DNA of 64,000 nucleotides from Phormidium tenue FACHB-886 (GCF_014764505.1 NZ_JACXWX010000004.1:186001-250000); one strand, 5' to 3'; positions 50,520 to 59,884 are shown, numbered from the stretch's first letter. Translations and numbers: made by a program. The notes: a model not told the origin generated them from the letters alone.

Positions 50520-51269
50520 TTATGGCCTCGATTTTAGCCCGCCCAGCCGATCGATGTTCTCCAACACGGTGGGAATACAGTATTCGCCGAGCTGCTCTCG
50601 GACTTGCCGAGTATTAAACCGCAGCGTTCGCCAGCCGTAGGTACCTAGTGTATTGTCTCGGACGTTATCTTCGGCAATTCGATCACGCTGCGAATGCCAG
50701 CGATCGCCATCTGTTTCAATGTTAATGTTGCCCCGGTTGCAGTAGATGGCGAAATCTAGAAAGTAGTTTTGTTCTTTAACTTCTATTCTTTCCTGTCGCT
50801 CGGCGGTAATATTTAAGGTTCTCAGCGCCTCCCAAACTTCGTCTTCCAAAGGGCTATCGTCGTATAGATCGTTAATCTCAGTCGCGGTTAGTAATTTACC
50901 AATTGTCGTTGTAATAAAAGTAATGCGGCGATGCCGATGGCTGACGATCGACCTTGGCAAAGGTTGGATCGGGGAAAGGTCTAGCTTATAGTACTGCTTG
51001 TGACTCTTGGCGTTGGGTGGTTCTTGAGGGAAAAGCTGAGCGCGATCGCAGCGGCTAACCTGCAAAACCTGCGCGTAATAATTCACCGAGTATTTTTGAT
51101 CGCTAAAGGCTCTGGTTTGATAGAACGCTAGCCAAGTGGGGGACCAGCGCTTTTTAAGGAATTTGTCAACGCTGGACACAGGAATGCGATACCAGTGCTG
51201 TTCAAAGGCGATCTGCAGGTCTAATTTGTTATTCATGATGGCGACGAGCGCCTCATCCCAGCGTGACAT
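50520..51269 (-). CDS. DUF559/Vsr-like endonuclease-domain protein
   Basis: A 249-residue protein. The C-terminal about 100 residues carry a PD-(D/E)XK-type core as in DUF559 and very-short-patch-repair-like nucleases: YFLDFAIYCNRGNINIETDG, then DRWHSQRDRIAEDNVRDNTL and WRTLRFNTRQVREQL. The N-terminal 150 residues are unrecognised and rich in aromatic residues (VLQVSRCDRAQLFPQEPP). Cyanobacteria hold many such lone nucleases; a role in repair or defence is possible. Two inverted repeats lie directly at its promoter. Confidence 0.78.
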   Translation of the reverse strand: MSRWDEALVAIMNNKLDLQIAFEQHWYRIPVSSVDKFLKKRWSPTWLAFYQTRAFSDQKYSVNYYAQVLQVSRCDRAQLFPQEPPNAKSHKQYYKLDLSPIQPLPRSIVSHRHRRITFITTTIGKLLTATEINDLYDDSPLEDEVWEALRTLNITAERQERIEVKEQNYFLDFAIYCNRGNINIETDGDRWHSQRDRIAEDNVRDNTLGTYGWRTLRFNTRQVREQLGEYCIPTVLENIDRLGGLKSRP

Positions 51270-51310
51270 GTACCTAATTAGTACGGGTATACTATTTTAA
51301 CAGTATAGCG
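51270..51310 (-). promoter_or_regulatory. Inverted repeats at the nuclease gene promoter
   Basis: GTAC-ctaatta-GTAC (51270-51284) touches the start codon region, and ATACT-attttaac-AGTAT follows at 51289-51306. They lie where a repressor or the protein itself could bind. The GTA...TAC spacing is nine, so the first repeat is not a proper NtcA box. Confidence 0.45.
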
Positions 51311-51333
51311 CTAGGTACCTACCTAAAGCAAAG

Positions 51334-51367
51334 TCTCCAAAAGCCTTGTATATTAAGCTTTTGGAGA
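51334..51367 (-). terminator. Hairpin after the Ser/Pro-rich protein gene
   Basis: TCTCCAAAAGC (51334-51344) and GCTTTTGGAGA (51357-51367) form a perfect 11-bp stem with a 12-nt loop, 28 nt after the stop of the upstream gene. There is only a weak T run, so terminator function is probable but not certain. Confidence 0.6.
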
Positions 51368-51394
51368 AACTTGGTTTAGGTTCTGAGTAGGCTA

Positions 51395-52426
51395 TCAGGG
51401 ATTAGAGAAAGTATTAATCTCTCCACCGCCGATTGACTGTCCCGGTGCCGATCGCGGCACAGAAAAAGGTTGAGCCGACTGCGAACCAGAGGCATTGTTG
51501 GCTGAGCTGCCGCCAAAGCCGGAACCGGAACTGCTGTTGGGCAGCATGGGTTGAGCGGTAGCGGGAGAAGAATAGCTGCCGGGAAGTGGTTGCGGTCTGG
51601 AAAAGCCGCTAAAGCCAGAGGAGCTAGACGGAGCAGATTCGTTTGTCCTGAAAGCAGGAGGGACAGTGTAGCCCGTAGTGCCGGCTGGTGGTGATGTGCG
51701 CGGCGCATAAGGCTGGAAGCCAGAGGATTCGGCTGGCGAGAGGGAATTGGGCGATGGAGAGGGAGCAGGCGCACTTACGGTAGGCGTAGGAGCAGTAGGC
51801 GCAGGAGCGGTAAGGGAAGGACTAGGCTGGGTGGATTGGGCGGCCGAACCTCCACCCGAGGAACGAGTTGCCCGATCGATTGCCGACTGCAGAGGGCTAA
51901 CCGGGGCAGTGCTGCCTTGAGCAGAAGTGCTACTGCCGGAGCTAGCGCCTGAATTCCCGCTTGAAAATGGATCTGCTGCCGTGCTGGGTGAAGCCGGCAC
52001 AGCTGAGCCAGCTGAACCAGGCGTGCTGCGCTGAGTCGTTGCAAAAGGATTTAACGGGTTAGCAGATGAATTAGCAGCCTGCGAGGGTGGCGCAGAGGGT
52101 ACAGGGGTCAAACCTGGAATTTCTAGCGTTCGTCCTGTGGAGTCTGTCAATCCCGGCAGTTCGCCATATTCACCAAAGTCGCTGCTTGCTGGATATTGAG
52201 GAGCCAGTGCTGGGTTACGACGTACAGCAGGCGCTTCAGCATTGGTTGAGGCGGGGTTAAGGCTACTCCAATACTGCGACAGGATGTAGCCTGTGACTAA
52301 TAGCAGAGCGGCCGAGCCCCAAACTGCCGGACGGCGCAATACTTGCAGACGCGCTTTTAGAGGATCGATGGAAGCCGCTAAAGAGGGCGGCTTGGGCTTG
52401 GGCGAAGGTGGCTGGAAGGAAGGCAT
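51395..52426 (-). CDS. Ser/Pro/Gly-rich membrane-anchored protein
   Basis: A 343-residue protein with a short Pro/Lys-rich cytoplasmic start, one membrane helix near residues 33-51 (PAVWGSAALLLVTGYIL) and then about 290 residues of low-complexity Ser, Pro, Ala, Gly and Thr. No folded domain is recognisable; it may be a cell-envelope spacer. It follows the lptF-type gene by 87 bp on the same strand and may belong to the same transcript. Confidence 0.65.
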   Translation of the reverse strand: MPSFQPPSPKPKPPSLAASIDPLKARLQVLRRPAVWGSAALLLVTGYILSQYWSSLNPASTNAEAPAVRRNPALAPQYPASSDFGEYGELPGLTDSTGRTLEIPGLTPVPSAPPSQAANSSANPLNPFATTQRSTPGSAGSAVPASPSTAADPFSSGNSGASSGSSTSAQGSTAPVSPLQSAIDRATRSSGGGSAAQSTQPSPSLTAPAPTAPTPTVSAPAPSPSPNSLSPAESSGFQPYAPRTSPPAGTTGYTVPPAFRTNESAPSSSSGFSGFSRPQPLPGSYSSPATAQPMLPNSSSGSGFGGSSANNASGSQSAQPFSVPRSAPGQSIGGGEINTFSNP

Positions 52427-52513
52427 GGTTCAGTAATTTCCCCGATGCGATCGTCGTCCACATTCTAGCTACGGGTGCAGGGCGATCGCAAAGTAAATAA
52501 AGTTTGTGTGACT

Positions 52514-53692
52514 TTACTTTGATGAACGAGTGAGCAGAATTCCTGCAGCAGCCAGCCCAAAGAAGTTTGGCAGCCACGCCCCCACAAAAGGAGAAATAAT
52601 GCCGCGTTGGGCGATCGCGCTGCTGATGAATGCCAGCAAATAGTAAGCAAAGATGATAATAATGCTGATGGCAAATCCGGTCGCTCGACCTGTCCGCCGG
52701 TTGAGCCTTGCCCCCAGTACCGCGCCAACCAACCCAAACGACACACAAACAAACGGCAAAGCATATTTCTGCTGAATCCGGACTTTCAGCTTCTGGATCT
52801 TGTCTTCACTGCCGCCCTTCTCCAGCAAGCCCAAATATTCTTGGGCTTGAGCAATGTTCATCTCGTCGTAGTCACGCTGCTTTGAAGCTAAATCAAGCGG
52901 TTCACGTGGGAGCTGAAGCTGCTGATTGTTGAAGGTCACAATGTTGCGGAATGAGCCATCCGTCGAAACGACATAGATCGTGCCGTCGGCAAAGTCCCAG
53001 GTGTTTTGAGCGCCGTTCCAGGCGGCAGTTTTGGCGCTGACGATTTGGTTAAGTCCATCCTGAGAGAAATCCAGCACGGTCAACCCTTGCATCTGCTGCC
53101 CATCAAACCGACGCGCGTAAAACAGCCGCGAGAGCTGGTCAACGGACTCGCCATCAGGCTGCTCAACTTTTTTGTATTCCTGATAAAGAATGTTGTTTTC
53201 CTGAAAAGAGGGATTTTCCTCGTTTAGTGCTTTTTCTAGGGTCAGCGTTGCCTGGTAATTGGCGCTCGGCACAATCAGCTCATTAAACAAGAAGGTTAGC
53301 CCTGTAATGGCAAGACACAAAAGCAGCGCAGGCACAATCAGCCGATAGACATTGACCCCACAGGCTTTCAGCGCAGTTAGCTCGCTGTCGCTGGCTAAAC
53401 GGCTATATGCCATCAGGGTTGCCAGCAGCGTTGACATGGGGAAGGAATAGGCAACAAACTGCGGAAACTTGAGTAGAAAAACTTGGGCGGCGATCGACAT
53501 CGGCAATCCCGACTCTGTCACTCGCCGAATCAAGTCAAATAGCGCATCCACCGACACGCCCAGCGACGAAAACGCTCCTACGCCGAACAAAAACGGCAGA
53601 ATCATCTCCACGAAGATATAGCGATCCATCACGGAGAGACCCGGCAGTCCGTTCCAGGGCATCAGGCGGGGAAGTTTGATGGAGGAGGTCAT
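52514..53692 (-). CDS. LptF/LptG family permease
   Basis: A 392-residue permease of the lipopolysaccharide export complex. It has membrane helices at the N-terminus (MDRYIFVEMILPFLFGVGAF) and at the C-terminus (about 305-390), with a periplasmic beta-jellyroll between (FYARRFDGQQMQGLTVLDFS). In cyanobacteria a single such protein commonly acts with LptB. The start overlaps the stop of the lptB gene by 4 nt (ATGA), so the two are translationally coupled. Confidence 0.92.
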   Translation of the reverse strand: MTSSIKLPRLMPWNGLPGLSVMDRYIFVEMILPFLFGVGAFSSLGVSVDALFDLIRRVTESGLPMSIAAQVFLLKFPQFVAYSFPMSTLLATLMAYSRLASDSELTALKACGVNVYRLIVPALLLCLAITGLTFLFNELIVPSANYQATLTLEKALNEENPSFQENNILYQEYKKVEQPDGESVDQLSRLFYARRFDGQQMQGLTVLDFSQDGLNQIVSAKTAAWNGAQNTWDFADGTIYVVSTDGSFRNIVTFNNQQLQLPREPLDLASKQRDYDEMNIAQAQEYLGLLEKGGSEDKIQKLKVRIQQKYALPFVCVSFGLVGAVLGARLNRRTGRATGFAISIIIIFAYYLLAFISSAIAQRGIISPFVGAWLPNFFGLAAAGILLTRSSK

Positions 53693-54417
53693 AGATGGAA
53701 GCTATCTCCCAGGTAGTATTGCCGCACTAGCGGATTTTCGTACAGCTCAGCGGCGCTGCCAGAGGCAAGGATCTGCCCATCGCGCATGATGTAGCCGCGA
53801 TCGATGATAGCAAGCGTTTCACGGACGTTGTGGTCGGTAATCAAAATGCCCATCTGGCGATCGCGCAGATTTGCCACGATGGACTGGAGTTCGGTGACGG
53901 CAATCGGATCAATTCCGGCAAAGGGCTCATCTAAAAAGAGAAATTTGGGGCCGGTTTGTCCGGCGGCTAGGGCACGGGCGATCTCAGTGCGGCGGCGTTC
54001 ACCACCAGAAACACGCACTCCGGACGTAAGCGCTACTTTTTCCAGGCGAAATTCCCTAAGGAGCTGCTGCAGACGTTTTTCATGTTCTTGGCGCGGTACC
54101 CCTGTCTGCTGCATCACGAGCAGCAAGTTATCACAGACGCTGAGGTTGCGGAAGATGCTAGGTTCTTGAGCCAAGTAGCTAATTCCCAGCCGCGCTCTTT
54201 CCGACATCGGCAGGTTGGTAATGTCGCGGCTATCCAGCCAAACTTTGCCCTGGTCAGGTTTTTCTAAACCCGTAGCGATGTAGAAGGTAGAGGTTTTTCC
54301 GGCTCCGTTGGGTCCCAGGAGCCCAACGATTTCTCCTCTCGACACCGAAAGGTGAACGCGATTGACAACCACGCGCTTGCCGTAGGATTTGTGGACGTTC
54401 TCCAGAACAATTTTCAA
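53689..54417 (-). CDS. lptB: LPS export ABC ATPase LptB
   Basis: A 242-residue ATPase that powers LPS transport. Walker A GLLGPNGAGKTSTFYIATGL, signature VSGGERRRTEIARALA, Walker B FLFLDEPFAGID and the H-loop TDHNV are intact. I place the start at TTG 54417 (MKIVLENVHKSYGKRV), which fits LptB; the longer open frame to 54720 runs over the lptA gene in another frame and encodes Ser/Arg-rich nonsense. The C-terminus LVRQYYLGDSF is typical. Confidence 0.93.
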   Translation of the reverse strand: MKIVLENVHKSYGKRVVVNRVHLSVSRGEIVGLLGPNGAGKTSTFYIATGLEKPDQGKVWLDSRDITNLPMSERARLGISYLAQEPSIFRNLSVCDNLLLVMQQTGVPRQEHEKRLQQLLREFRLEKVALTSGVRVSGGERRRTEIARALAAGQTGPKFLFLDEPFAGIDPIAVTELQSIVANLRDRQMGILITDHNVRETLAIIDRGYIMRDGQILASGSAAELYENPLVRQYYLGDSFHL

Positions 54418-54550
54418 GAGTCTGCTCTTTGGAATGCGGAGGAGCTTAGCATCAGTAAAATAATCTCTGATTTTACCAGAGGAAAACAGTTGCCGCACTG
54501 CGACTGTAAGGTAGCTTTTTCCAGCCGAAAAGCGACTGCACTGTTGCGGT

Positions 54551-55075
54551 CTACTGCGGAGGGCTAATCGGCTCTTTAAATTCTGGTTTGGGATTGAAGG
54601 GAGGCAGCTCCTCAGCAGCGGCTGGGGAGGGCGTAGGCGAGGGCGATGCGTCTTGAACGAGGTAGATCGACTCGACCTGCTGACCACCATCAGGAAGCGC
54701 TTCAAAACGTCCTTCGTCAATTAAATAAGTCACTGTCTCACCCCGCAGGCTGTTTCCCTCCTGAAGGACGTAGACGTTGCCCGTTAGGATGATGCGCCGT
54801 TCGCGGCTGTAGTATTGCGCCTGTACCGCCGTAGCCTGAATCTGGCGCGCCGGATAGTTAATCTGCACGTTGCCACGGGCAGTGATCACACCTGTAACCG
54901 AGTTTGCTTCTTGAATATCCGATCGCAAGGTTAATGCTTGCCCGGGAGCAACCGTTTGGGCGTCTACCGGGTTGGCAGTGGGAAGGGCGATCGCGCCGAG
55001 GAGAGTTGAAGCGGAGAAAACCGCTAAGCTCAAACGACGCAGCAGGGGAGAGAGCGATCGATCCATAAGCTTCAT
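54551..55075 (-). CDS. lptA: LPS transport periplasmic protein LptA (OstA-like)
   Basis: A 174-residue protein with a signal peptide (RLSLAVFSASTLLGAIALP, cleavage after VDAQ) and one OstA-like beta domain (LTLRSDIQEANSVTGVITAR; VQINYPARQIQATAVQAQYY; LRGETVTYLIDEGRFEA), followed by a Pro/Glu-rich tail. It carries LPS across the periplasm. It is the first gene of lptA-lptB-lptF; 134 bp separate it from lptB. Confidence 0.9.
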   Translation of the reverse strand: MKLMDRSLSPLLRRLSLAVFSASTLLGAIALPTANPVDAQTVAPGQALTLRSDIQEANSVTGVITARGNVQINYPARQIQATAVQAQYYSRERRIILTGNVYVLQEGNSLRGETVTYLIDEGRFEALPDGGQQVESIYLVQDASPSPTPSPAAAEELPPFNPKPEFKEPISPPQ

Positions 55076-55305
55076 GGCTTCAGTTGGATGGAAAAGAACG
55101 TAGCGTAAAGAATTTTCTAAATATTAGGTTGAGCGGCACACTAACTGGTTGCCAAAGACCCAGATAACGTGCCCCGAGCAGTAAGATCCAGACGGTGAAC
55201 AGGCTAGAGGAGTTCCGGTGTTGCCGGATCCTAAGTGTGCTGGCACTCGGCTCGTTTAAACTTACCCACCCAGATTAACATTCCCTGCCGCTGCTGCCAC
55301 CTGCA

Positions 55306-56934
55306 TTACTGCAGTCCAGATTCCCCAATTTGTGGTTCTTCAGCTTGGGCTTGCACCTGCAAAATCTGCACCTGCAAAATCTGGTTTGGCTCAATTACGG
55401 CGGGCTGGGGGGCAGCTAGATAAGTTCCGGCGGCGCTGCTGGCGGCTCCGGCAGCAACGGCTGCTAGTAAGCCCACGCCTGTCACTGCTCCTAATACCGT
55501 GCCAACCACTGCCCCTAACCCAGAGTTGCGGAATAGCCGATTGCGCGGCACCCGCCGATCGCCTTCCAAAGGTTCAGATTCACCTGATACCAGCAGGCTT
55601 TGCCCCTGCCAGCTAATCGCCTGCACCACAAACTGACTGCCTTTACTGCTGGTTTCAAATCTACCAATCACTTCGCTGTCGGCAGGAAATAAAATGTTGC
55701 CTGTGCGATCGAAAACCGCTTCTTGCAGAATTAGCACTTCCTGCCGCGCTTCGTCTGCCGTGAGCTGTAGTGGCTCGCTGCCAGGGTAGCGGAGGCTGAG
55801 GACAGTTCCGGGTGGAATAGAGGCGTCAGCTGTAGTCGCTGAAAGGCTGGTGGGCAACAAGCTCGATTGCAGCGGCAAAGGCTGCCCAAACTCGATCTGA
55901 TTGTTTGCGGGCGTAGGGTTCGCGGGCGGCGCAGTCACGGGTGCCGATGGGGCAGGGGCCGGAGAATCTGGAGCAGGCACGGGAATTGAAGTCGTCCCTG
56001 GAGTTGCCTCTGGAGTTACCTGTGGGCTTGCTTCTGGGGCTATTGTTGGCAAGGTTGCTGGACGCTGAGGGGCTGAGGGCGCTTGTGGACTTGCCTCTGG
56101 CTGCGGAACCGATTCTAGCGAGGGAACGTTGATGGTTTCAGACGGAGTAGGTGGCTCACCTGCTGCCTGTGCCACATCTGGCGGAGGCAATGCCAATCTT
56201 TGATCGGCTGGTCGCTCGGCTGGGCTTGCTGAGCTAGCAGGCTGCGCGCTAACTGGCGATGGCACATTGGGAGCAGATGAGCGGGTGGCGGGTGGGTCAA
56301 CTGGGATTTCTTGGGCATCCGACTCTAGCGGAGGCAAGCCTGGAAACGGCATTGATGGGGTAGGAGCCGTGCTAGGCAGTGGAGCAGGCGGCGGAGCTGC
56401 AGCAATTGTTGGATTGGTTGCTGGGGTAGGCGCTGAGGCGATCGCTGGGGTCGTTGGGCTGTCTCCTGCTAGCAACGGACGCAAGACCCAGCGATCGCCA
56501 CCGTTGCCGCTGCCAACCCGTTTTAGTTCTGCTTGTCCGGGAGCAAAAACGGCATCCGGAGCCATCTCAATCACAATTCGGGAAACATTGGACTGGAACT
56601 GAGATAGACGAATTTGGCGCACAGCTCCGGTGGAATACGCCTGCTGCATTGGCACAGAGCCAATTTCAGCATTGGGAATTTCTAGGACAATGCGGGCGGG
56701 TTCTGCCACCAGGAAAAACCGGGGTGTTGTGCCAGCAGGCACCGTCACTTCTAGCTGGCGGGTTGCCGGATCAAATGCCCAATTGGAGAGGCTGGCAGCT
56801 CGTGCCGCAGTCATCAACTCCGAAGGCGCGATCGCCATAGCACCCATCCAGCCTGCCCCCAGCCAGACAGCAGTTGAAAATTTTGTGATGCTCATGATTT
56901 GGCTAATTTGCCGCCCAACAGACTGCTTCCGCAT
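55306..56934 (-). CDS. AMIN-domain envelope protein
   Basis: A 542-residue exported protein. The start at ATG 56934 is set by AGGAGGAG 4 nt upstream. It has a signal peptide (to about residue 45, MTAARAAS), an AMIN domain (about 50-140: TRQLEVTVPAGTTPRFFLVA; FQSNVSRIVIEMAPD) that binds peptidoglycan or sits in secretin-like systems, a long Pro/Ala/Ser-rich region (about 160-360), a compact domain (IPPGTVLSLRYPGSEPLQL; ILFPADSEVIGRFE) and a C-terminal glycine-rich membrane-like stretch (GAVVGTVLGAVTGVGLLAAV). Near the C-terminus a 15-bp tandem duplication encodes ILQVQILQVQ. The function is not known; a wall-associated role upstream of the lpt genes is plausible. Confidence 0.82.
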   Translation of the reverse strand: MRKQSVGRQISQIMSITKFSTAVWLGAGWMGAMAIAPSELMTAARAASLSNWAFDPATRQLEVTVPAGTTPRFFLVAEPARIVLEIPNAEIGSVPMQQAYSTGAVRQIRLSQFQSNVSRIVIEMAPDAVFAPGQAELKRVGSGNGGDRWVLRPLLAGDSPTTPAIASAPTPATNPTIAAAPPPAPLPSTAPTPSMPFPGLPPLESDAQEIPVDPPATRSSAPNVPSPVSAQPASSASPAERPADQRLALPPPDVAQAAGEPPTPSETINVPSLESVPQPEASPQAPSAPQRPATLPTIAPEASPQVTPEATPGTTSIPVPAPDSPAPAPSAPVTAPPANPTPANNQIEFGQPLPLQSSLLPTSLSATTADASIPPGTVLSLRYPGSEPLQLTADEARQEVLILQEAVFDRTGNILFPADSEVIGRFETSSKGSQFVVQAISWQGQSLLVSGESEPLEGDRRVPRNRLFRNSGLGAVVGTVLGAVTGVGLLAAVAAGAASSAAGTYLAAPQPAVIEPNQILQVQILQVQAQAEEPQIGESGLQ

Positions 56935-57217
56935 CGCTCCTCCTCTTCTTGGATAGTTTCGGTATGTTGCGTGGGTTGGCTTTGTTGCCTGCCCTAAACG
57001 ATCTGAATCCAAGCTGACGTAACGAAGAAGTTATACTACGACGCGGCAATAACGTCACGCGATCGATCCAAAATTTGGCAATTTCAAGGGAACGGAAAGA
57101 CGAGGTTTGCCTCCTCCGATTGAATCTGTGGGCTTTATTAAATTTCGTGGTCTGAAACTCCAAGCGTTGCCTCCGGACCTCTTAGGATTGAAATCATCTC
57201 AATCACACAGATCTACT

Positions 57218-58561
57218 ATGCAGGACTCTACTTCTCTTCCGTTTTCCTCTGCCGATCGCGCCAGCCTAGAAGCGTTTTGGATGCCATTTACTGCCAATCG
57301 GCAGTTCAAGTCAAAGCCGCGCGTCATGGTTTCTGCCAAAGACATGTACTACACCACTGAAGACGGGCGGCAAGTCCTAGATGGGACGGCGGGGCTGTGG
57401 TGCGTCAACGCCGGACATGGGCGCTCAGAAATTGCCGAGGCAGTGCAGCAGCAAATCATGACGCTGGACTATGCGCCTGCCTTTCAGATGGGGCATCCCG
57501 GCGCGTTTCAGCTTGCCGATCGCCTAACGAAGATGCTGCCGGGCGATCTGGATCATGTCTTTTTTACCAACTCTGGCTCGGAAGCGGTTGACACGGCACT
57601 GAAGGTTGCGATCGCCTATCATCGCGTTTGTGGGCAGGGGACACGGCAGCGCCTGATTGGGCGCGAGCGGGGCTATCATGGCGTCGGCTTTGGTGGCATT
57701 TCCGTGGGCGGCATCGGCGGCAACCGCAAGTATTTTGGCAGCTTGCTCACGGGGGTCGATCATCTGCCGCATACGCATAACCTAGAGAAAAACGCCTTTA
57801 GTAAAGGGCAGCCAGAGTGGGGCGCTCACCTTGCCGATGAGCTAGAGAAAATTGTGGCGCTGCACGATGCTTCCAATATTGCTGCTGTGATCGTGGAACC
57901 CGTAGCTGGCTCAACGGGCGTGCTGATTCCGCCAAAGGGCTATCTGCAGCAGCTCCGGGCAATTTGCGATAAGCATGGGATTCTTCTGATTTTTGACGAG
58001 GTCATTACGGGATTCGGGCGGCTAGGCGCCAGCTTTGCTGCGGAGTATTTTGGCGTATTACCAGATATGATCACCGTTGCCAAGGGCATCACCAACGGCA
58101 CCGTGCCGATGGGAGCAGTGTTTGTCCGCAAGGAGATTCACGATGCTTTTATGGCGGGTGCAGAGAACGCGATCGAGCTGTTCCACGGCTACACCTACTC
58201 TGGTCATCCGGTTGCCTGTGCTGCATCCATGGCAACGCTGGATATTTACGAACGGGAAGGCTTATTTGAGCGGGCGGGGGCACTGGCAGGCGATTGGGAA
58301 GCCGCAGTTCACTCGCTGAAAGGATTACCGCATGTGATCGATGCGCGCAATCTGGGGCTAGTGGCTGGGATCGAGCTAGAGTCAATTCCCGGCAAACCGG
58401 GTGCTCGCGCCTTTGAGTGCTTCCTGCGCTGCTATGAGCAAGGCTTACTGATCCGCACGACGGGGGACATCATTGCCCTATCGCCGCCGCTGATCATCAA
58501 CAAATCCCAGATTGACGAGCTGTTTGACAAGCTAACTCAAGTGATAAAGGAATTGCCCTAG
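57218..58561 (+). CDS. Class III aminotransferase (beta-alanine/omega-amino acid:pyruvate type)
   Basis: A 447-residue PLP enzyme. The Schiff-base lysine is Lys289 in ITVAKGITNGTVPMG. FFTNSGSEAVDTALKVA and LIFDEVITGFGRLG are family motifs. The opening FWMPFTANRQFKSKPRVMV and LDGTAGLWCVNAGHGRSEIA match omega-amino acid:pyruvate aminotransferases, which use beta-alanine or similar amines with pyruvate. I use ATG 57218; the open frame reaches 57107. It precedes upp by 120 bp in the same direction. Confidence 0.9.
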   Translation: MQDSTSLPFSSADRASLEAFWMPFTANRQFKSKPRVMVSAKDMYYTTEDGRQVLDGTAGLWCVNAGHGRSEIAEAVQQQIMTLDYAPAFQMGHPGAFQLADRLTKMLPGDLDHVFFTNSGSEAVDTALKVAIAYHRVCGQGTRQRLIGRERGYHGVGFGGISVGGIGGNRKYFGSLLTGVDHLPHTHNLEKNAFSKGQPEWGAHLADELEKIVALHDASNIAAVIVEPVAGSTGVLIPPKGYLQQLRAICDKHGILLIFDEVITGFGRLGASFAAEYFGVLPDMITVAKGITNGTVPMGAVFVRKEIHDAFMAGAENAIELFHGYTYSGHPVACAASMATLDIYEREGLFERAGALAGDWEAAVHSLKGLPHVIDARNLGLVAGIELESIPGKPGARAFECFLRCYEQGLLIRTTGDIIALSPPLIINKSQIDELFDKLTQVIKELP

Positions 58562-58681
58562 TCGCTAATTTCTGCCAATTTTCCTGAATCTCAGCTCAAA
58601 ATTTCGCCGCGATCGCCATTCAATGAAACAATTGACAAGAGGCTTGTGCCTCAAATTCGTCACAAATTGCTGCGATCGATA

Positions 58682-59338
58682 ATGGCTCTGCAACTGCGTG
58701 TTTACGTTCCGCCTCATCCCTTGATTCAGCACTGGCTAGGCGTTGCTCGTGATGAAGCAACGCCTTCGGTGCTGTTTCGCAGTGCGATGACCGAGCTAGG
58801 GCGGTGGCTGACCTATGAGGCAGTCCGAGAGTGGCTGCCTACCCTGGAAACGGAAGTCAACACGCCGCTGGCGCCCTGCGCGGCGACCTTTGTCAATCCG
58901 GAGGTGCCGATCGCTGTCATCCCCATTTTGCGGGCAGGGCTGGCGCTGCTAGATGGAGCACAAACGCTGCTGCCGCTGGCTTCCATCTATCACATCGGGG
59001 TAGTCCGCGATGAGGAGACGCTAGAGCCCAGCGTTTACCTCAACAAGTTCCCGGCGCAGTTTGACCCGCAAACCCGCGTGTTAATCACAGAACCCATGCT
59101 GGCAACAGGCGGCACGATCACAACCGTAATGGGTGAGCTCACTCAGCGCGGCATTGCTGCTGCCAATGTCCGGATTGTTTCTGTCGTGACGGCTCCGGTC
59201 GCCTTGCAGAAACTGAATGAGGCATTTCCGGGACTAGTCATCTATGCCGCCTGTATTGATGCGGGGCTAAATGAGAAGGGATATATTGTGCCGGGGCTGG
59301 GGGATGCAGGCGATCGCACCTTTGGCACGGACCAGTAG
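58682..59338 (+). CDS. upp: Uracil phosphoribosyltransferase
   Basis: A 218-residue pyrimidine salvage enzyme converting uracil and PRPP to UMP. The PRPP motif VLITEPMLATGGTITTVM and the C-terminal uracil-binding IDAGLNEKGYIVPGLGDAGDR are intact. The start MALQLRVYVPPHPLIQHWLG at ATG 58682 is preferred to the upstream GTG 58646. Confidence 0.95.
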   Translation: MALQLRVYVPPHPLIQHWLGVARDEATPSVLFRSAMTELGRWLTYEAVREWLPTLETEVNTPLAPCAATFVNPEVPIAVIPILRAGLALLDGAQTLLPLASIYHIGVVRDEETLEPSVYLNKFPAQFDPQTRVLITEPMLATGGTITTVMGELTQRGIAAANVRIVSVVTAPVALQKLNEAFPGLVIYAACIDAGLNEKGYIVPGLGDAGDRTFGTDQ

Positions 59339-59430
59339 GGCGTCTTAGCACGCCTGCATCCGTAGCGTTATCATCCTAGTGAGAAAGATCTTTGTAGTGT
59401 TAGTCCCTCCGGGGAGCAACAGGATTTGTT

Positions 59431-59781
59431 ATGAGCCAGCAAGGTAACTTCGTCGGTGGATTCTTTTTGGGCGCTGTAGTGGGCGGCGTGGTGGGCGGCG
59501 TCGTTGGTGTGTTGGCGGCCTCACGGCTAGCGCAGGCAGAAGCACCCGACCAGCTCTCTAAGCGAGACAAGCTAGAAGGCAGAGAGAAGAAACGTCAGCT
59601 CAAGGCTCCTAAAGTGACTACGGAGCAAGGCATGGAAGTAGCACGGCGCGGCTTAGAAGACAAAATTGCTCAGCTGAATGATGCGATCGATGATGTCCGG
59701 CAGCAGCTGGGCACCGTAAACGGTAATCCGAAGGAGCCACCTCAAGGACGGGCGATCGCTCCGCAAGATCCATCTCTCTAA
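59431..59781 (+). CDS. Small protein with glycine-zipper membrane helix (YtxH-like)
   Basis: A 116-residue protein: a glycine-rich membrane helix at about residues 7-30 (GGFFLGAVVGGVVGGVVGVL), a charged Lys/Glu-rich stretch and a helical segment (ARRGLEDKIAQLNDAIDDVR), then a disordered tail. This layout recalls YtxH/gas-vesicle-GvpP-like small membrane proteins. The function is unknown. It is convergent with mscL and closed by a long hairpin. Confidence 0.75.
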   Translation: MSQQGNFVGGFFLGAVVGGVVGGVVGVLAASRLAQAEAPDQLSKRDKLEGREKKRQLKAPKVTTEQGMEVARRGLEDKIAQLNDAIDDVRQQLGTVNGNPKEPPQGRAIAPQDPSL

Positions 59782-59884
59782 GAAAGCAATGGCAGACCTG
59801 AAAACCACTGGCAATGCTGCAAATGGCACTGCCTGAACAACTGCTCGAGCGGTGGGTAAGGCTATCTGCGCTATACACAGGTTA

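Noticed and set aside
51270-51284. NtcA box before the DUF559-type gene
   Set aside because: GTA and TAC are separated by nine instead of eight bases and no matching -10 box stands at 22-23 nt.
53689-54720. Long lptB frame starting at 54720
   Set aside because: The extra 101 residues overlap lptA in another frame, are Ser/Arg-rich and do not look like a protein domain; the TTG at 54417 gives the normal LptB N-terminus.
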